DNA of 64,000 nucleotides from Acidocella facilis ATCC 35904. Its GTDB lineage: Bacteria; Pseudomonadota; Alphaproteobacteria; Acetobacterales; Acetobacteraceae. Both the position numbers and the translations under genes were made by a program. The notes below the pieces were generated by a model. It did no database searches. It was not told the DNA's origin and was given only the letters and a program-made list of their open reading frames with translations. The stretch lies in the NCBI RefSeq assembly GCF_000687875.1, contig NZ_JHYG01000001.1:62001-126000 (forward strand), written 5' to 3'. This document shows, piece after piece, positions 24,698 to 34,404 of the stretch (positions are counted from its first letter, which is position 1; each line of letters begins with the position of its first letter).

Positions 24698-25565
24698 CCG
24701 GGCAAGGCAGGCCGGCAAGCCCCGGCTGCAGCGCGAACAAGCCACCCGCCATGGGTTCGCGGGCGCGCTGCGCGGGGTTCAGCCCAATCGCGGCGGTGGT
24801 CACGTAAAGCGTCTCCAGCCGCTCACCGCCGAAGCAGCAGCTGGTAACTTGTGAAACCGGCAAGGCGATGGCGCGGTCCAGCCGGCCATCCGGGGTGAAG
24901 CGGCTGACGCGCGCGCCGCCCCAATGCGCCACCCACAGCCCGCCTTGTGAGTCCAGCGTCATGCCATCCGGATAGCCATCCGCTTCGGTGAAGCGGATGA
25001 AAGGCTGACGCGGCGCCAGCGTGCCATCCGTTTGGCGGGCGTAGCGATAGATCGTGCGCGCGGCTGAATCCGTGTGATAGATGCAGCTGCCATCGGGCGC
25101 GATGGCCGGACCATTGGCGATGGTGTAGCCGCGATCCACCAGGCTGGCGGAAAAATCCGGGCGTAGATGGTAGAAGCCGCCGCTGGCATGGGTCTCGCCA
25201 TCATCCATGCTGCCAAACCACAGGCTGCCATCATGGTCGGTTTTCGCATCATTGAGCCTGTTGCCAGGAAACTCCGCTTCCACCGCCAGGCGCGGCGTGA
25301 AATGCGGATGCGGCTCAAGCTGCAAAATGCCGATCTCGTGCGGAAAGCCGGCGACAAAACCGCCGTCCCTACGCGGCAACAGCCAGGCCAGCCGGTCGTG
25401 CATCTCCCAATGCTGGGAGCTGCCGTCCGACGGGCGATAGCGATGCAGCCTCAGGCCTTTGATATCCACCCAATAGAGCGCCTGCTCGCGCAGGTGCCAG
25501 ACCGGGCCTTCGCCCAGTAAGGCACCGGGTTCGCCGCAAGGGCGGATGTCAGATCCAGCCGCCAT
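24684..25565 (-). CDS. SMP-30/gluconolactonase-family sugar lactonase
   Basis: A 293-residue six-bladed beta-propeller lactonase that opens the aldonolactone made by a sugar dehydrogenase. It has LGEGPVWHLREQALYWVDI near residue 15 with the metal-binding Glu, NRLNDAKTDHDGSLWFGSMD near 105 with the metal-binding Asn, and YPDGMTLDSQGGLWVAHWGG near 190 with the catalytic Asp. ATG 25565 gives a normal N-terminus. A start further upstream lies inside the SDR gene. It overlaps the SDR end by 17 bases, so the two are coupled. Related enzymes are L-arabinolactonase, xylonolactonase and galactonolactonase. Confidence 0.9.
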   Translation of the reverse strand: MAAGSDIRPCGEPGALLGEGPVWHLREQALYWVDIKGLRLHRYRPSDGSSQHWEMHDRLAWLLPRRDGGFVAGFPHEIGILQLEPHPHFTPRLAVEAEFPGNRLNDAKTDHDGSLWFGSMDDGETHASGGFYHLRPDFSASLVDRGYTIANGPAIAPDGSCIYHTDSAARTIYRYARQTDGTLAPRQPFIRFTEADGYPDGMTLDSQGGLWVAHWGGARVSRFTPDGRLDRAIALPVSQVTSCCFGGERLETLYVTTAAIGLNPAQRAREPMAGGLFALQPGLAGLPCPDFAG

Positions 25566-26322
25566 CGACCGTGAATTCCTGGGCGGTGCAGGCGGCGCTG
25601 TCATCGGCGGCGAGGAACAAGGCCATGGCGGTGACATGGTCGGGCATCACCCGTTCCGGCAGGCATTGCTGGCGGGCGCGCTCGGCATCGGCCTCTGGCG
25701 TCAGCCAGAGCTGCAGCTGGCGCTCGGTGATGATCCAGCCCGGGACGATGGTGTTGACGCGCACATGGGAGGGCCCGAGATCGCGCGCCAGGCCACGGGT
25801 GAGGCCGTGGATCGCCGCCTTCGCCGCGGTGTAGGCCGGCATGCCGCCCTGGCCTTTCTTCCAGGAGGAAGAGCCGAAATTGATGATGCTGCCGGATTGG
25901 CGCGCCTGCATGCCCGGCGCCACGGCCTGGGCGGCGAAGAATTGCGGGCGCAGATTCACCGCCATCCGCTCATCCCAGAATTCCGGCGTTACGTCCTCGA
26001 TCTTGTGGCGCTGGTCGTTGGCGGCGTTGTTGACCAGCACGTCGATATCGCCAAGCGCCTCCTGCGCCTGGGCGATGCTGGCGCGCAGGGCCGCGATGTC
26101 GCGAATGTCGCAAGGGATGAAGAGCGGCGTGCGCCCGGTCTCTGCGCCGAGCCGCGTGGCCAAAGCGCGGCTGGGCTCTTCGGCGATGTCGATGAATGCC
26201 ACCTTGGCGCCCTGCGCGGCGAAGCCGGCGGTCAGAGAGGCGCCGATGCCGGTTCCGCCACCGGTGATGAAGACCACGCGGTCCTTCAGGCTGGGGTAGG
26301 AGGCGGTTAGAATCTTTGTCAT
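25549..26322 (-). CDS. NAD(P)-dependent sugar dehydrogenase (SDR, xylose-dehydrogenase-like)
   Basis: A 257-residue short-chain dehydrogenase with ITGGGTGIGAS cofactor loop, DVLVNNAAND, the catalytic Ser in FGSSSWKKG and YTAAK with the catalytic Tyr and Lys. The N-terminal YPSLKDRVV, the NDQRHKIEDVTPEFWDER stretch and the overall layout resemble Caulobacter D-xylose dehydrogenase XylB, which oxidises an aldose at C1 to its lactone. Placed directly before the lactonase and beside L-KDA dehydratase and DgoKA, it probably oxidises L-arabinose and/or D-galactose; specificity within this subfamily is not readable by eye. Confidence 0.88.
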   Translation of the reverse strand: MTKILTASYPSLKDRVVFITGGGTGIGASLTAGFAAQGAKVAFIDIAEEPSRALATRLGAETGRTPLFIPCDIRDIAALRASIAQAQEALGDIDVLVNNAANDQRHKIEDVTPEFWDERMAVNLRPQFFAAQAVAPGMQARQSGSIINFGSSSWKKGQGGMPAYTAAKAAIHGLTRGLARDLGPSHVRVNTIVPGWIITERQLQLWLTPEADAERARQQCLPERVMPDHVTAMALFLAADDSAACTAQEFTVDGGWI

Positions 26323-26415
26323 TTTTTCTCCTTGGACTGGCTTTGCGGCAGGCGCCGCGCGGCGCCTGGATTCGCCGCGACGCGCGAATTTGGGTAGGGC
26401 ATGGGCAGAATAGCG

Positions 26416-26444
26416 GTCAAATGCGAAAATGCGGGCGGTCGATA
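26416..26444 (-). promoter_or_regulatory. Sugar-locus motif site 2 (before the dehydrogenase-lactonase operon)
   Basis: Read toward the gene: TATCGA-N16-ATTTGAC. It ends 93 bases before the sugar dehydrogenase start and shares an internal GCCCGC block with site 1. The TTGACC end could be a -35 box; the expected -10 position is weak. Confidence 0.65.
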
Positions 26445-26460
26445 ATTTTTTGAATATCGT

Positions 26461-27429
26461 TCAGCCGGTGGCGCGGAATTTCTCAGGGTAACGGCGGGCC
26501 GCAAGCCCCAGGATCGCATCATGCATCACCCGTGCCCCTGGTGAGAGCGGCCGCTCCGCCAGGCGCAGCACCCCATAAGGCTGCAGGAACACGCGCTCGG
26601 GAAATTCCAGAATCCGCAGCCGGCTCATATCGGACATCAGCTTCGCGACATTCCATTCCAGCGAGGTGATCGCATCGGACTGGTTGACCATGATCAGCGA
26701 CATCACCGCCGAGGTGGAGTTGACGATGGAGGAGGGCATCGGCACGCCGGCGGTGAGGAAAAGCTGCTCGACCTTCTGGCGCAACGGCGCGCCACGCGGT
26801 TGTAGCACGAAGGGAAATTCCGCCAGCTCGGCCAGGCTGACATTCTTGCGGCCGGCCAGAGGATGAGTTTCCCGGCAAAGCAGATGCAGCTCCTCACCCC
26901 ATAATTCCTGGTAGGCGAACTGCTTCGGATCCATGTCGCTGGGAATGCGCGCCAGGGCGAAATCGATCTCACCATCCAGCAGCTTTGTCGCCAGCACGTC
27001 GCTGATATTATGCTCGACGGTGATTTGCAGCCCAGGATGATGGCCACGCACCTCCTCGATCGCATCGACCAGCAGCTCGATCATCGGCGCCATCACCGTG
27101 CCGATGCAGACCATGCCGGTCTGGCCCTTGGTGAAGGCGTTCATCTCCATCGCCGCCTGGGTCAGGGTGCGCAGCGCCATGGCGCCATTGCGGATCAGGA
27201 TCTCGCCCTGCACCGTCGGTAGCAGGCCGCGCGGATGCCGCTCGAACAAAGGCTGGCCGAAAATCGCCTCGACCTCCGCCAGCAATTTCGAGGCGGCGGG
27301 CTGGGCGATATTCATGTGCTCGGCGGCGCGGTGCAGATTGCGCTGCTCGTCGATCGCCAGCAGCAATTGCAGGTGCCGCAGCTTCAGGCGTGAGCGCAGG
27401 AACCAGTCTGGTGCGAGACCGTGCGGCAT
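26461..27429 (-). CDS. LysR-family regulator of the sugar locus (GbpR-like)
   Basis: A LysR regulator of about 322 residues. The winged HTH reads LKLRHLQLLLAIDEQRNLHRAAEHMNIAQPAASK in two blocks near residues 15-48, and FERHPRGLLPTVQGE follows. The remainder is a periplasmic-binding-like effector domain. The layout, including DWFLRSRLK before the HTH, is like GbpR regulators of galactose/arabinose catabolism. I prefer ATG 27429; an in-frame ATG at 27528 would add 33 residues unlike the family and has no ribosome site. It is the third gene after dgoK and dgoA on the same strand, and is the best candidate to bind the four TATCRA-N16-ATTTGAC sites. Confidence 0.85.
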   Translation of the reverse strand: MPHGLAPDWFLRSRLKLRHLQLLLAIDEQRNLHRAAEHMNIAQPAASKLLAEVEAIFGQPLFERHPRGLLPTVQGEILIRNGAMALRTLTQAAMEMNAFTKGQTGMVCIGTVMAPMIELLVDAIEEVRGHHPGLQITVEHNISDVLATKLLDGEIDFALARIPSDMDPKQFAYQELWGEELHLLCRETHPLAGRKNVSLAELAEFPFVLQPRGAPLRQKVEQLFLTAGVPMPSSIVNSTSAVMSLIMVNQSDAITSLEWNVAKLMSDMSRLRILEFPERVFLQPYGVLRLAERPLSPGARVMHDAILGLAARRYPEKFRATG

Positions 27430-27549
27430 GCGCTCAGCCCAGGCCCGGCCGATGGCGCCAGATGCGTCGCATGAGCGCTTCGAACTCCCTTTGCCATGGT
27501 TGATTATGGCCGGATCATTATCACGCATGGGTTGTGCCGTATATGCTGA

Positions 27550-28200
27550 TTATGACCGGCCGGCGGGCAGGGCGTCGTAGGCCGCAATCACGCGCCGGGC
27601 GCGCTTGGCCACCTCGTCCGGATGGTCGCCGGGCCGGTAGAGGCTGGTGCCGAGGCCGAAGATACGCACCCCGGCCTGCCAGAAGGCGGGAAAGTCCGGC
27701 TCCGCCACGCCGCCGACGGCGCCGGTGAGCGTGCCGGGCGGCAGAATGGCGCGGATGGCCCCCAGCCCCGCCGCGCCCAGCACATTGGCGGGGAAGAATT
27801 TCAACCCGGAGGCCCCGTAACGCAGCGCCGCCAGCGCCTCGGTGGGGGTGAACACGCCGGGCATGCTCACCAGCCCCCGCCTGGCGGCTTCCACGAGCAC
27901 CTCCGCTTCGACATTTGGTGAGACGATCAGCCGCCCGCCGGCGGCGGCGACATCCGCCACCGCGCTTGCGGACAGCACGGTGCCGGCGCCGATCAGCAGG
28001 CGATCTCCCCATGCTTTCGCCAGGATCTCAACCGAACGCAGCGGCTGGGGTGAGTTGAGCGGAACCTCAATCGCCTCGAACCCGGCCTCGGCCAGGATCG
28101 TGCCAATCGGTTCGGCTTCGTCCGGTGTCAGTCCGCGTAAAATCGCCACGAGTCCGCGTTTGAAGGGCGGGAAGGGCGCTGAGGATGAAAATTCTTGCAT
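27550..28200 (-). CDS. dgoA: 2-dehydro-3-deoxy-6-phosphogalactonate aldolase
   Basis: A 216-residue class I aldolase of the KDPG/KDPGal family, cleaving 2-keto-3-deoxy-6-phosphogalactonate to pyruvate and glyceraldehyde 3-phosphate. It shows LVAILRGLTPDEA near residue 17, IEVPLNSP with the proton-relay Glu, LIGAGTVLSASAV, and ASGLKFFPANVLG with the Schiff-base lysine near residue 133. It starts three bases after dgoK. Together the two form the lower De Ley-Doudoroff route for D-galactose. Confidence 0.92.
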   Translation of the reverse strand: MQEFSSSAPFPPFKRGLVAILRGLTPDEAEPIGTILAEAGFEAIEVPLNSPQPLRSVEILAKAWGDRLLIGAGTVLSASAVADVAAAGGRLIVSPNVEAEVLVEAARRGLVSMPGVFTPTEALAALRYGASGLKFFPANVLGAAGLGAIRAILPPGTLTGAVGGVAEPDFPAFWQAGVRIFGLGTSLYRPGDHPDEVAKRARRVIAAYDALPAGRS

Positions 28201-28203
28201 GGG

Positions 28204-29133
28204 TCAACCTTGGAAAAATGCCGGGAAGAGATGGCGTGCCGCCTGTTCCAGCCCGGCCAGGGTCAGCGGTTCGGCCTCCAGCTGGCGGCAGGCGCGGCCG
28301 GTTCGGACGATGGCCTGGGCATAAAGCGGCGCCAGCTTCCCGGAGGCCAGCAGCACCAGCTCTTGTGCTGCCTCGCCCTCCAGCGCCGCGGCCAGCTCCG
28401 CGCCGATCAACAGGCCCGAGAGCCGTGCCGCCGCCGCGGCGCCTTTTTCTCCGGCCAGCAAACCGGCGGCGCGGACGGGAAACAAAGCCAGCGGCCAGCG
28501 CGCCGGGTGCGCCAGCGCCGCCTCCACCCCGGCGGCGAACGCCGGATGATCCGGCGCAAACCCTGACGCATCGCCGATCACATGGCGCAGGACCGAGTGG
28601 TGGGCGAGCAAGGCGAATAATTCACCAGTCATCGCGGTGTAGAAATGCATCACCCGTCCGGCCTGCAGCTTCACCCATTTATTATGCGTACCGGGCAGGC
28701 AGAGCAGGCCGGAAAATGCCGGTTCGGTGGCGAGGAAGCCGAGCAACTGCGTCTCCTCGCCGCGCATCACATCCGGCCGGTCTGCATCCTCGAAGGCCAG
28801 GCCAGGCAGGATGCGCACATGCAGCCCGGCCTCGGTAAAGGCGCTGGCGGCATCTAGACAGGCGGCGGGCGCCGCGGGAAGGCGCGCATAACCGGCCTCG
28901 CGCCAGCCGCGCCAAGCGCCCGCCATGCCGCAGATAACCACCGGCAGGTCGTTGCTCTCGGCGAGTCCCATGGCGTGCAGCCGGGCCCGCAGCAGCGGCG
29001 CATAATCCGGCGGGGTGAGGCCGTCCGCGCCATCGGGGCTGGCGGCGTGGGCGCAGACCTGACCACCCGCATCCAGCACCCAGAGGCGCAGATTGCTGGT
29101 GCCCCAATCGGCCAGCACGAGTCTGTTGCTCAT
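28204..29133 (-). CDS. dgoK: 2-dehydro-3-deoxygalactonokinase
   Basis: A 309-residue sugar-acid kinase of the DgoK family, phosphorylating 2-keto-3-deoxy-D-galactonate at C6. The N-terminal LVLADWGTSNLRLWVLD phosphate-binding segment and CLPGTHNKWVKLQAGRVMHFYTAMTGELF near residue 155-185 (quoted in two overlapping parts of the family core) are diagnostic. ATG 29133 is chosen over a GTG three codons upstream. It leads a probable dgoK-dgoA-lysR operon with motif site 3 about 150 bases before it. Confidence 0.9.
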   Translation of the reverse strand: MSNRLVLADWGTSNLRLWVLDAGGQVCAHAASPDGADGLTPPDYAPLLRARLHAMGLAESNDLPVVICGMAGAWRGWREAGYARLPAAPAACLDAASAFTEAGLHVRILPGLAFEDADRPDVMRGEETQLLGFLATEPAFSGLLCLPGTHNKWVKLQAGRVMHFYTAMTGELFALLAHHSVLRHVIGDASGFAPDHPAFAAGVEAALAHPARWPLALFPVRAAGLLAGEKGAAAAARLSGLLIGAELAAALEGEAAQELVLLASGKLAPLYAQAIVRTGRACRQLEAEPLTLAGLEQAARHLFPAFFQG

Positions 29134-29285
29134 CGGCCTCACCGTGCGGCGCTCACCACAATGCGGCGCTGGGCCGGGTATGGCATGGTTTCACTCCTTG
29201 CCAGCGATTTCATATGCTGGTCGATCGGCGCGCAGGTTGTTCCCGAGCGCTTATCGCTCAGTGGTAGGGCGATGGTTTGATAATT

Positions 29286-29314
29286 GTCAAATCGAATTTT
29301 TCGCATGATTGATA
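29286..29314 (-). promoter_or_regulatory. Sugar-locus motif site 3 (before dgoK)
   Basis: Read toward dgoK: TATCAA-N16-ATTTGAC, continuing into TTGACA. The adjacent TTTGATAATTGTCAAA at 29276-29291 is itself a near-perfect palindrome. The site ends about 150 bases before the dgoK start. Confidence 0.65.
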
Positions 29315-29358
29315 CCAAAAAAAATATCAAAACGAGAAAAACGAGATGCCTTTTTGAT

Positions 29359-30193
<835 letters not shown>

Positions 30194-30306
30194 CCTGTGC
30201 ATCTGATCGCCGCCGGACGGCGTCGGGCCGGGCCTGCTGGTCTCTCGCGGACCGCCTGCGTCTGATGTTGGTCCTGGCGATTTTGCTTTCGCAAACAACC
30301 TTGAAA

Positions 30307-30338
30307 AGATTTGGGAGATTTTGAAATCTCCCAAATCT
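30307..30338. repeat. Long intergenic hairpin after the SDR gene
   Basis: Fifteen-base perfect arms (AGATTTGGGAGATTT and complement) around a TG loop, followed by a smaller AATTTT/AAAATT hairpin at about 30353-30370. No T-run follows. It may stabilise transcript ends or belong to the intergenic palindrome family. The 30194-30402 gap holds nothing else recognised. Confidence 0.6.
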
Positions 30339-30402
30339 CGCATCGTAAACGGAATTTTCCGCGAAAATTTCAATAAGTCATCCGGACGATGCCGGGTATC
30401 TC

Positions 30403-30798
30403 TTAGATGAGCGGCCTGTGGCGGCCATAATAATCATCGATCTGGCCGCGATAACCCGGCTGGGACCAATCAGGCGCATCAGCCGCCCCATAAGCCGGCG
30501 CGCCTTCAAGAACATCGCGGCTGAGATTGATGATATAGCCGCCATGTTGTTCGCTATATTTCAACTGATTCCAGGGCAGAGGATGATATTTCTCGCCAAA
30601 GCCCAGAAACCCGCCGAAGGACAGAATCGCGTAGGCGACACGGCCGGACATTTTGTCGATCATCACATCATAGATCGAGCCGATTTTCTCGCCATCGACG
30701 CCATAGACATTTGTGAAATTCACTTTGCTTGCCGCAATCAGCGACATTGTTTCAAGCGCGCCATCGGTAAGCGAGCGGTTTTGATTCGTGTAGCTCAT
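30403..30798 (-). CDS. PRC-barrel domain protein
   Basis: A 131-residue protein with one PRC-barrel domain at about residues 17-85: LIAASKVNFTNVYGVDGEKIGSIYDVMIDKMSGRVAYAILSFGGFLG is the typical strand pattern (shown here only as the span 15-60 in meaning). The C-terminal 45 residues are Tyr/Asp/Gly-rich. ATG 30798 is preceded by a strong GGAGG; a start 12 bases earlier is poorer. PRC-barrel proteins of this size are often general stress proteins in alphaproteobacteria, but no specific function can be assigned. It stands alone between the sugar locus and the efflux operon. Confidence 0.85.
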   Translation of the reverse strand: MSYTNQNRSLTDGALETMSLIAASKVNFTNVYGVDGEKIGSIYDVMIDKMSGRVAYAILSFGGFLGFGEKYHPLPWNQLKYSEQHGGYIINLSRDVLEGAPAYGAADAPDWSQPGYRGQIDDYYGRHRPLI

Positions 30799-30946
30799 CT
30801 TGTCCTCCATTAAGCGTTTTGTTCAGGGTGCCGAGGAGGAGATGTGGGGTGAGGCGCGCCGTCTGATTATGGGCGGGGAAATTACAAATACGGACAGCTT
30901 GCCGCGTCTTGAATGCCTTGAGCAGGTGGGTTTATAGCCACGCGTC

Positions 30947-31675
30947 CTAGATCAGCGGGCTCAGGCTGACGCGCGCCTGCCGGCGCAGCATGGTCTTGAA
31001 ATCCTCCAACGCCGCGCCGCGCAGCTCCTGCCAGCCGAGCCAGGGGAATAGATCGTCGCGATTGTGATGCAGGACGATCAGCATGCCCATCGCCGCGAAG
31101 GCGCGCAGCCTGGTGTTGATATCCTCCGGCGCCTGGCCGGTGGCGATCCCCGCCAGGGCGAAGAGATGGCCGAACAGTTTGTTGGTGAAGCGCTGCTTGT
31201 CCTCCGACTGATAAGGGCCGCACCCGTCCTTGGCCTTGATCCGCGCGGCAAAGAGGCGCCAGCCTTTCACCTCCGAGGTCTCGAACAGAAACTCCGCCAT
31301 CACCGCCAGCGTGTCGCCGAAAATCTCCGTCGCCGCGTCGCGATCGGTCGGCTGCAACGCTGTGGCCCGGGCAAACACGTCTTCCAAAGCCACGCTGAAA
31401 TGCTCGCGGATATAAGTGAGGCAGGCGGCGTAGAGCCCTTCCTTGCTGTCAAAATAATATTGCAGGGCCGGCGGATTCACCCCGGCCTCCTGGGCGATCT
31501 GCCGGGTGGAGGTGCCTTCGTACCCGTCCTCGCCGAAGCGGCGCAGGGCGGCCTCGATGATTTTCAGCCGCTTTTCCTCGCCGCGCGCATAGCCGCCGCT
31601 TTTGGGGCTGCGGCGGGGGCCGTCCTGCTTCTGTGGATCATCCACGAGGTGGGTTAAATTTGTACCAGTTGACAT
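30947..31675 (-). CDS. TetR-family regulator of the Emr-type efflux operon
   Basis: A TetR repressor of 242 residues from ATG 31675. The N-terminal ~30 residues are a charged extension. The HTH spans about residues 36-85 (IIEAALRRFGEDGYEGTSTR, then IAQEAGVNPPALQYYFDSKE), and the rest is the ligand domain, resembling the CerR/DUF1956 C-terminal type. An in-frame ATG at 31711 would leave only 17 bp to the divergent efflux gene. The gene is divergent from emrA, and direct repeats in between suggest it represses the pump until a toxic compound binds. Confidence 0.85.
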   Translation of the reverse strand: MSTGTNLTHLVDDPQKQDGPRRSPKSGGYARGEEKRLKIIEAALRRFGEDGYEGTSTRQIAQEAGVNPPALQYYFDSKEGLYAACLTYIREHFSVALEDVFARATALQPTDRDAATEIFGDTLAVMAEFLFETSEVKGWRLFAARIKAKDGCGPYQSEDKQRFTNKLFGHLFALAGIATGQAPEDINTRLRAFAAMGMLIVLHHNRDDLFPWLGWQELRGAALEDFKTMLRRQARVSLSPLI

Positions 31676-31700
31676 ACATTTGCGCCGGGTTACATTTGTA
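31651..31700. promoter_or_regulatory. Direct repeats at the tetR/emrA divergent start
   Basis: GGGTTAAATTTGTA at 31651-31664 and GGGTTACATTTGTA at 31687-31700 differ at one base and start 36 bp apart. CATACATT elements lie between and after them. They are candidate binding sites for the adjacent TetR protein. The first repeat lies within the start of its coding sequence. Confidence 0.5.
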
Positions 31701-31728
31701 GCATCCGGCATACATTGAAAGTCGCCCC

Positions 31729-32838
31729 TTGTCAGCTTCGTCCTTATCTCCCGGAGCGAGCACCTCTGCCGCGCCCGCGAAAACGCCTCTGCTCAAGCGC
31801 CCCGTCACCTGGGCCGTGCTGTTCCTGCTGCTGTTGATCCTGTGCATCTGGGGGCTGTATTGGCTGCTGGTGGCCCGGTTCTATGTCAGCACCGACGATG
31901 CCTATTTGAACGCCGACCAGGTGGCGATGGCGCCGCGCATCTCCGGCTATGTCGGCCAGGTGCTGGTGCATGACAATCAGCACGTGACCCAGGGGCAGCT
32001 GCTGGTGAAGATCGACCCGGCGAATTACCAGGCCAGCCTCGCCCAGCAACAGGCCAGTGCCCAGGCCCGGCAGATGGATGTGGCCATCGCCCAGGGGCAG
32101 CTCACCCAGCAACAGGCGGATCTGGCCCAGGCGCAGGCCAGGCTGGCCGGGGACGAGGCCAACCAGCATTACGCCGCCGGGCAGGTGGCGCGCTATCACA
32201 GCCTGGCGCAGAGTGGGGCGGAAGCGCCGCAGACCTACGCGCGGCTGGTCAGCCAGCGCGACCAGGCGGATGCGGCGGTGAAGGCGGATGCCGCCGGGGT
32301 GCGCGCCGCCCAGGCGCAGTTGGAGACTGCCCAGGAAAAGATCGGCCAGGCACAGGCGGAGGCGAAGGCCGCGCAGGCGGCCCTGGCCAGCGCCCAGCTC
32401 GATATCGACCATACCGAGATCCGCGCCGGCATTTCCGGCGTGGTGGGAGACAAGACGGTGCAGGTCGGCCAGTTCGTGCAGCCCGGCACCAGGCTGCTCA
32501 CTTTGGTGCCGGTGCAGAATATCTATGTGACCGCGAATTTCCAGGAAACCCAGCTCGACCATATGCGCATCGGCCAGCATGCCACGGTGGCGGTGGATGC
32601 GCTGGATGGGCGCAAGCTGGATGCGGTGGTGCAGAGTTTTTCACCTGGCACCGGAGCGCAATTCGCGCTGCTGCCGCCGGAGAATGCAACCGGGAATTTC
32701 ACCAAGATCGTCCAGCGTGTGCCGGTGCGGCTGCGTCTGCAGGCTGACGCGGCGACGCTCGCGCGGCTGGTGCCCGGGCTTTCGGTGACGGTGACGGTAG
32801 ATACCCATGCCCAAGGCACCGCTCAGGGCGCCGGCTGA
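31729..32838 (+). CDS. emrA: HlyD/EmrA-type membrane fusion protein
   Basis: A 369-residue periplasmic adaptor of a tripartite efflux pump. A single membrane anchor occupies about residues 24-45, followed by the biotinyl-lipoyl half (YVSTDDAYLNADQVAMAPRI), a long Ala/Gln-rich coiled-coil hairpin (about 95-215), and the returning lipoyl/beta-barrel domains (TEIRAGISGVVGDKTV onward). TTG at 31729 is the only start consistent with the frame. Its stop overlaps the transporter start as TGATG. It bridges the MFS pump and the outer-membrane factor encoded next. Confidence 0.9.
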   Translation: MSASSLSPGASTSAAPAKTPLLKRPVTWAVLFLLLLILCIWGLYWLLVARFYVSTDDAYLNADQVAMAPRISGYVGQVLVHDNQHVTQGQLLVKIDPANYQASLAQQQASAQARQMDVAIAQGQLTQQQADLAQAQARLAGDEANQHYAAGQVARYHSLAQSGAEAPQTYARLVSQRDQADAAVKADAAGVRAAQAQLETAQEKIGQAQAEAKAAQAALASAQLDIDHTEIRAGISGVVGDKTVQVGQFVQPGTRLLTLVPVQNIYVTANFQETQLDHMRIGQHATVAVDALDGRKLDAVVQSFSPGTGAQFALLPPENATGNFTKIVQRVPVRLRLQADAATLARLVPGLSVTVTVDTHAQGTAQGAG

Positions 32839-34403
32839 TGGCGCCCGATCCGCACGCGAAAGCGAGCATGACCGACTGGCTGGCGGTGCTGGCCGGGGCG
32901 CTGGGCGCGCTATTGGCGACGCTGGATACCTCCATCGTCAATTCCGCCTTGCCGACCATCCAGGGTGAGATCGGCGCCACCGGGACCGAGGGCACCTGGA
33001 TGTCCACCGGCTATCTGGTCTCCGAGATCGTCATCATCCCGCTCACCGCCTGGCTCACCCGGCTGCTCGGGCTGCGCACCTTGCTGCTCGGCACGGTGGT
33101 GATGTTCAGCCTATTCTCGGCCCTGTGCGGGCTCTCCTCGGGCCTGACCATGCTGATCCTGGGCCGGGTGGGGCAGGGGTTTTTCGGCGGGGCGCTGATT
33201 CCCACCGCGCAGACCATCGTGCGCACCCGGCTGCCGGAGAGCCAGCAGCCGTTGGGGATGAGCCTGTTCGGGCTGATCGTGATCATGGGGCCGCTGGTGG
33301 GGCCGGTCCTGGGCGGCTGGCTGACCGAGACGGTAAGCTGGCGCTGGTGCTTCTTCCTCAACATGCCGGTGACATTGGCGCTCGTCACCTTGCTGCTGCT
33401 CGGGCTGAAACATGAACCCGCCCGGCCGGAACTGCTGGCCCGCGCCGACTGGGCCGGGATTTTCGGGCTGACATTGTTCCTGAGCTCGCTCACCGTGGTG
33501 CTGGAAGAAGGCCAGCGCGACCGCTGGTTCGACTCCAACCTGATCTGCTGGCTGACCGCGACCACCATTCTCGGCTTCGTGACGCTGATGCTCTCCCAGC
33601 TCACCGTGGCGGACCCGGTGGTGAAATTGCGGCTGCTGCTCAACCGCTCTTATGCCAGCGTCATCATCATGGTGGTCGCGGTCGGTTCCGGCCTGTACGG
33701 GCTCACCTATCTGCTGCCGCAATTCCTCGCCAATATCGCCGGCTATAATGCCGAGCAATCGGGACGGGTGCTGGTGCTCTCCGGCATTCCGGCGTTCCTG
33801 CTGATGCCGATCCTGCCGCGGCTGCTGGGACGGGTGGATCTGCGGATCATGGTGACGATCGGGCTGCTTTGTTTCGGCGGGGCCTGCATGCTGAATATCG
33901 GCCTCACATCGCAGGAAAATGGCAGCGCCTTCGTCGCCTCGCAGCTGCTCACCGGTACCGGCATGCTGATGGCGATGATGCCGCTGAACCAGGCCTCGGT
34001 GGGGGCGGTGGGGCGCGAGTTTGCGGCCGATGCGGCCGGGCTCTACAGCATGGCGCGCAATCTCGGCGGCTCCTCCGGCATCGCCATACTCGGTATTTTC
34101 ATCGACCGGCGCACGGAGTTTCACGCCGACACCATCCGCGCCAGCCTGGATGCGAATTCGCCTTTGGTGCAGAGCCGGGTGGCGGGGATGGCGGCGAGCT
34201 TCATGCAGAACGGCACCGATACCGCCTACGCGCGGATGCAGGCGTTGAGCCAGCTGGCGGCGCAGATTCATATTCAGGCTCTGGTGATGACCTATTCCGA
34301 TTGCTTCTATCTCTCCGGCGCCATGCTGCTTGGCATTATTCCGCTGGTGGCCTTGCTGCGCCCGCCGCCGCGCCGGGCGCGACCCGCCCAGGGAGGGCAC
34401 TGA
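32838..34403 (+). CDS. emrB: DHA2-family MFS multidrug transporter (EmrB-like)
   Basis: A 521-residue inner-membrane proton-driven exporter with about 14 hydrophobic segments. It shows LATLDTSIVNSALPTIQ in the first helix (motif D1 of the DHA2 group), GRVGQGFFGGALIPTAQ near residue 108, and MGPLVGPVLGGWL (motif C, typical of antiporters) near 150. It is encoded between the adaptor and an outer-membrane channel, so exported compounds would cross both membranes. Substrates cannot be deduced. Confidence 0.93.
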   Translation: MAPDPHAKASMTDWLAVLAGALGALLATLDTSIVNSALPTIQGEIGATGTEGTWMSTGYLVSEIVIIPLTAWLTRLLGLRTLLLGTVVMFSLFSALCGLSSGLTMLILGRVGQGFFGGALIPTAQTIVRTRLPESQQPLGMSLFGLIVIMGPLVGPVLGGWLTETVSWRWCFFLNMPVTLALVTLLLLGLKHEPARPELLARADWAGIFGLTLFLSSLTVVLEEGQRDRWFDSNLICWLTATTILGFVTLMLSQLTVADPVVKLRLLLNRSYASVIIMVVAVGSGLYGLTYLLPQFLANIAGYNAEQSGRVLVLSGIPAFLLMPILPRLLGRVDLRIMVTIGLLCFGGACMLNIGLTSQENGSAFVASQLLTGTGMLMAMMPLNQASVGAVGREFAADAAGLYSMARNLGGSSGIAILGIFIDRRTEFHADTIRASLDANSPLVQSRVAGMAASFMQNGTDTAYARMQALSQLAAQIHIQALVMTYSDCFYLSGAMLLGIIPLVALLRPPPRRARPAQGGH

Positions 34404-34404
34404 G

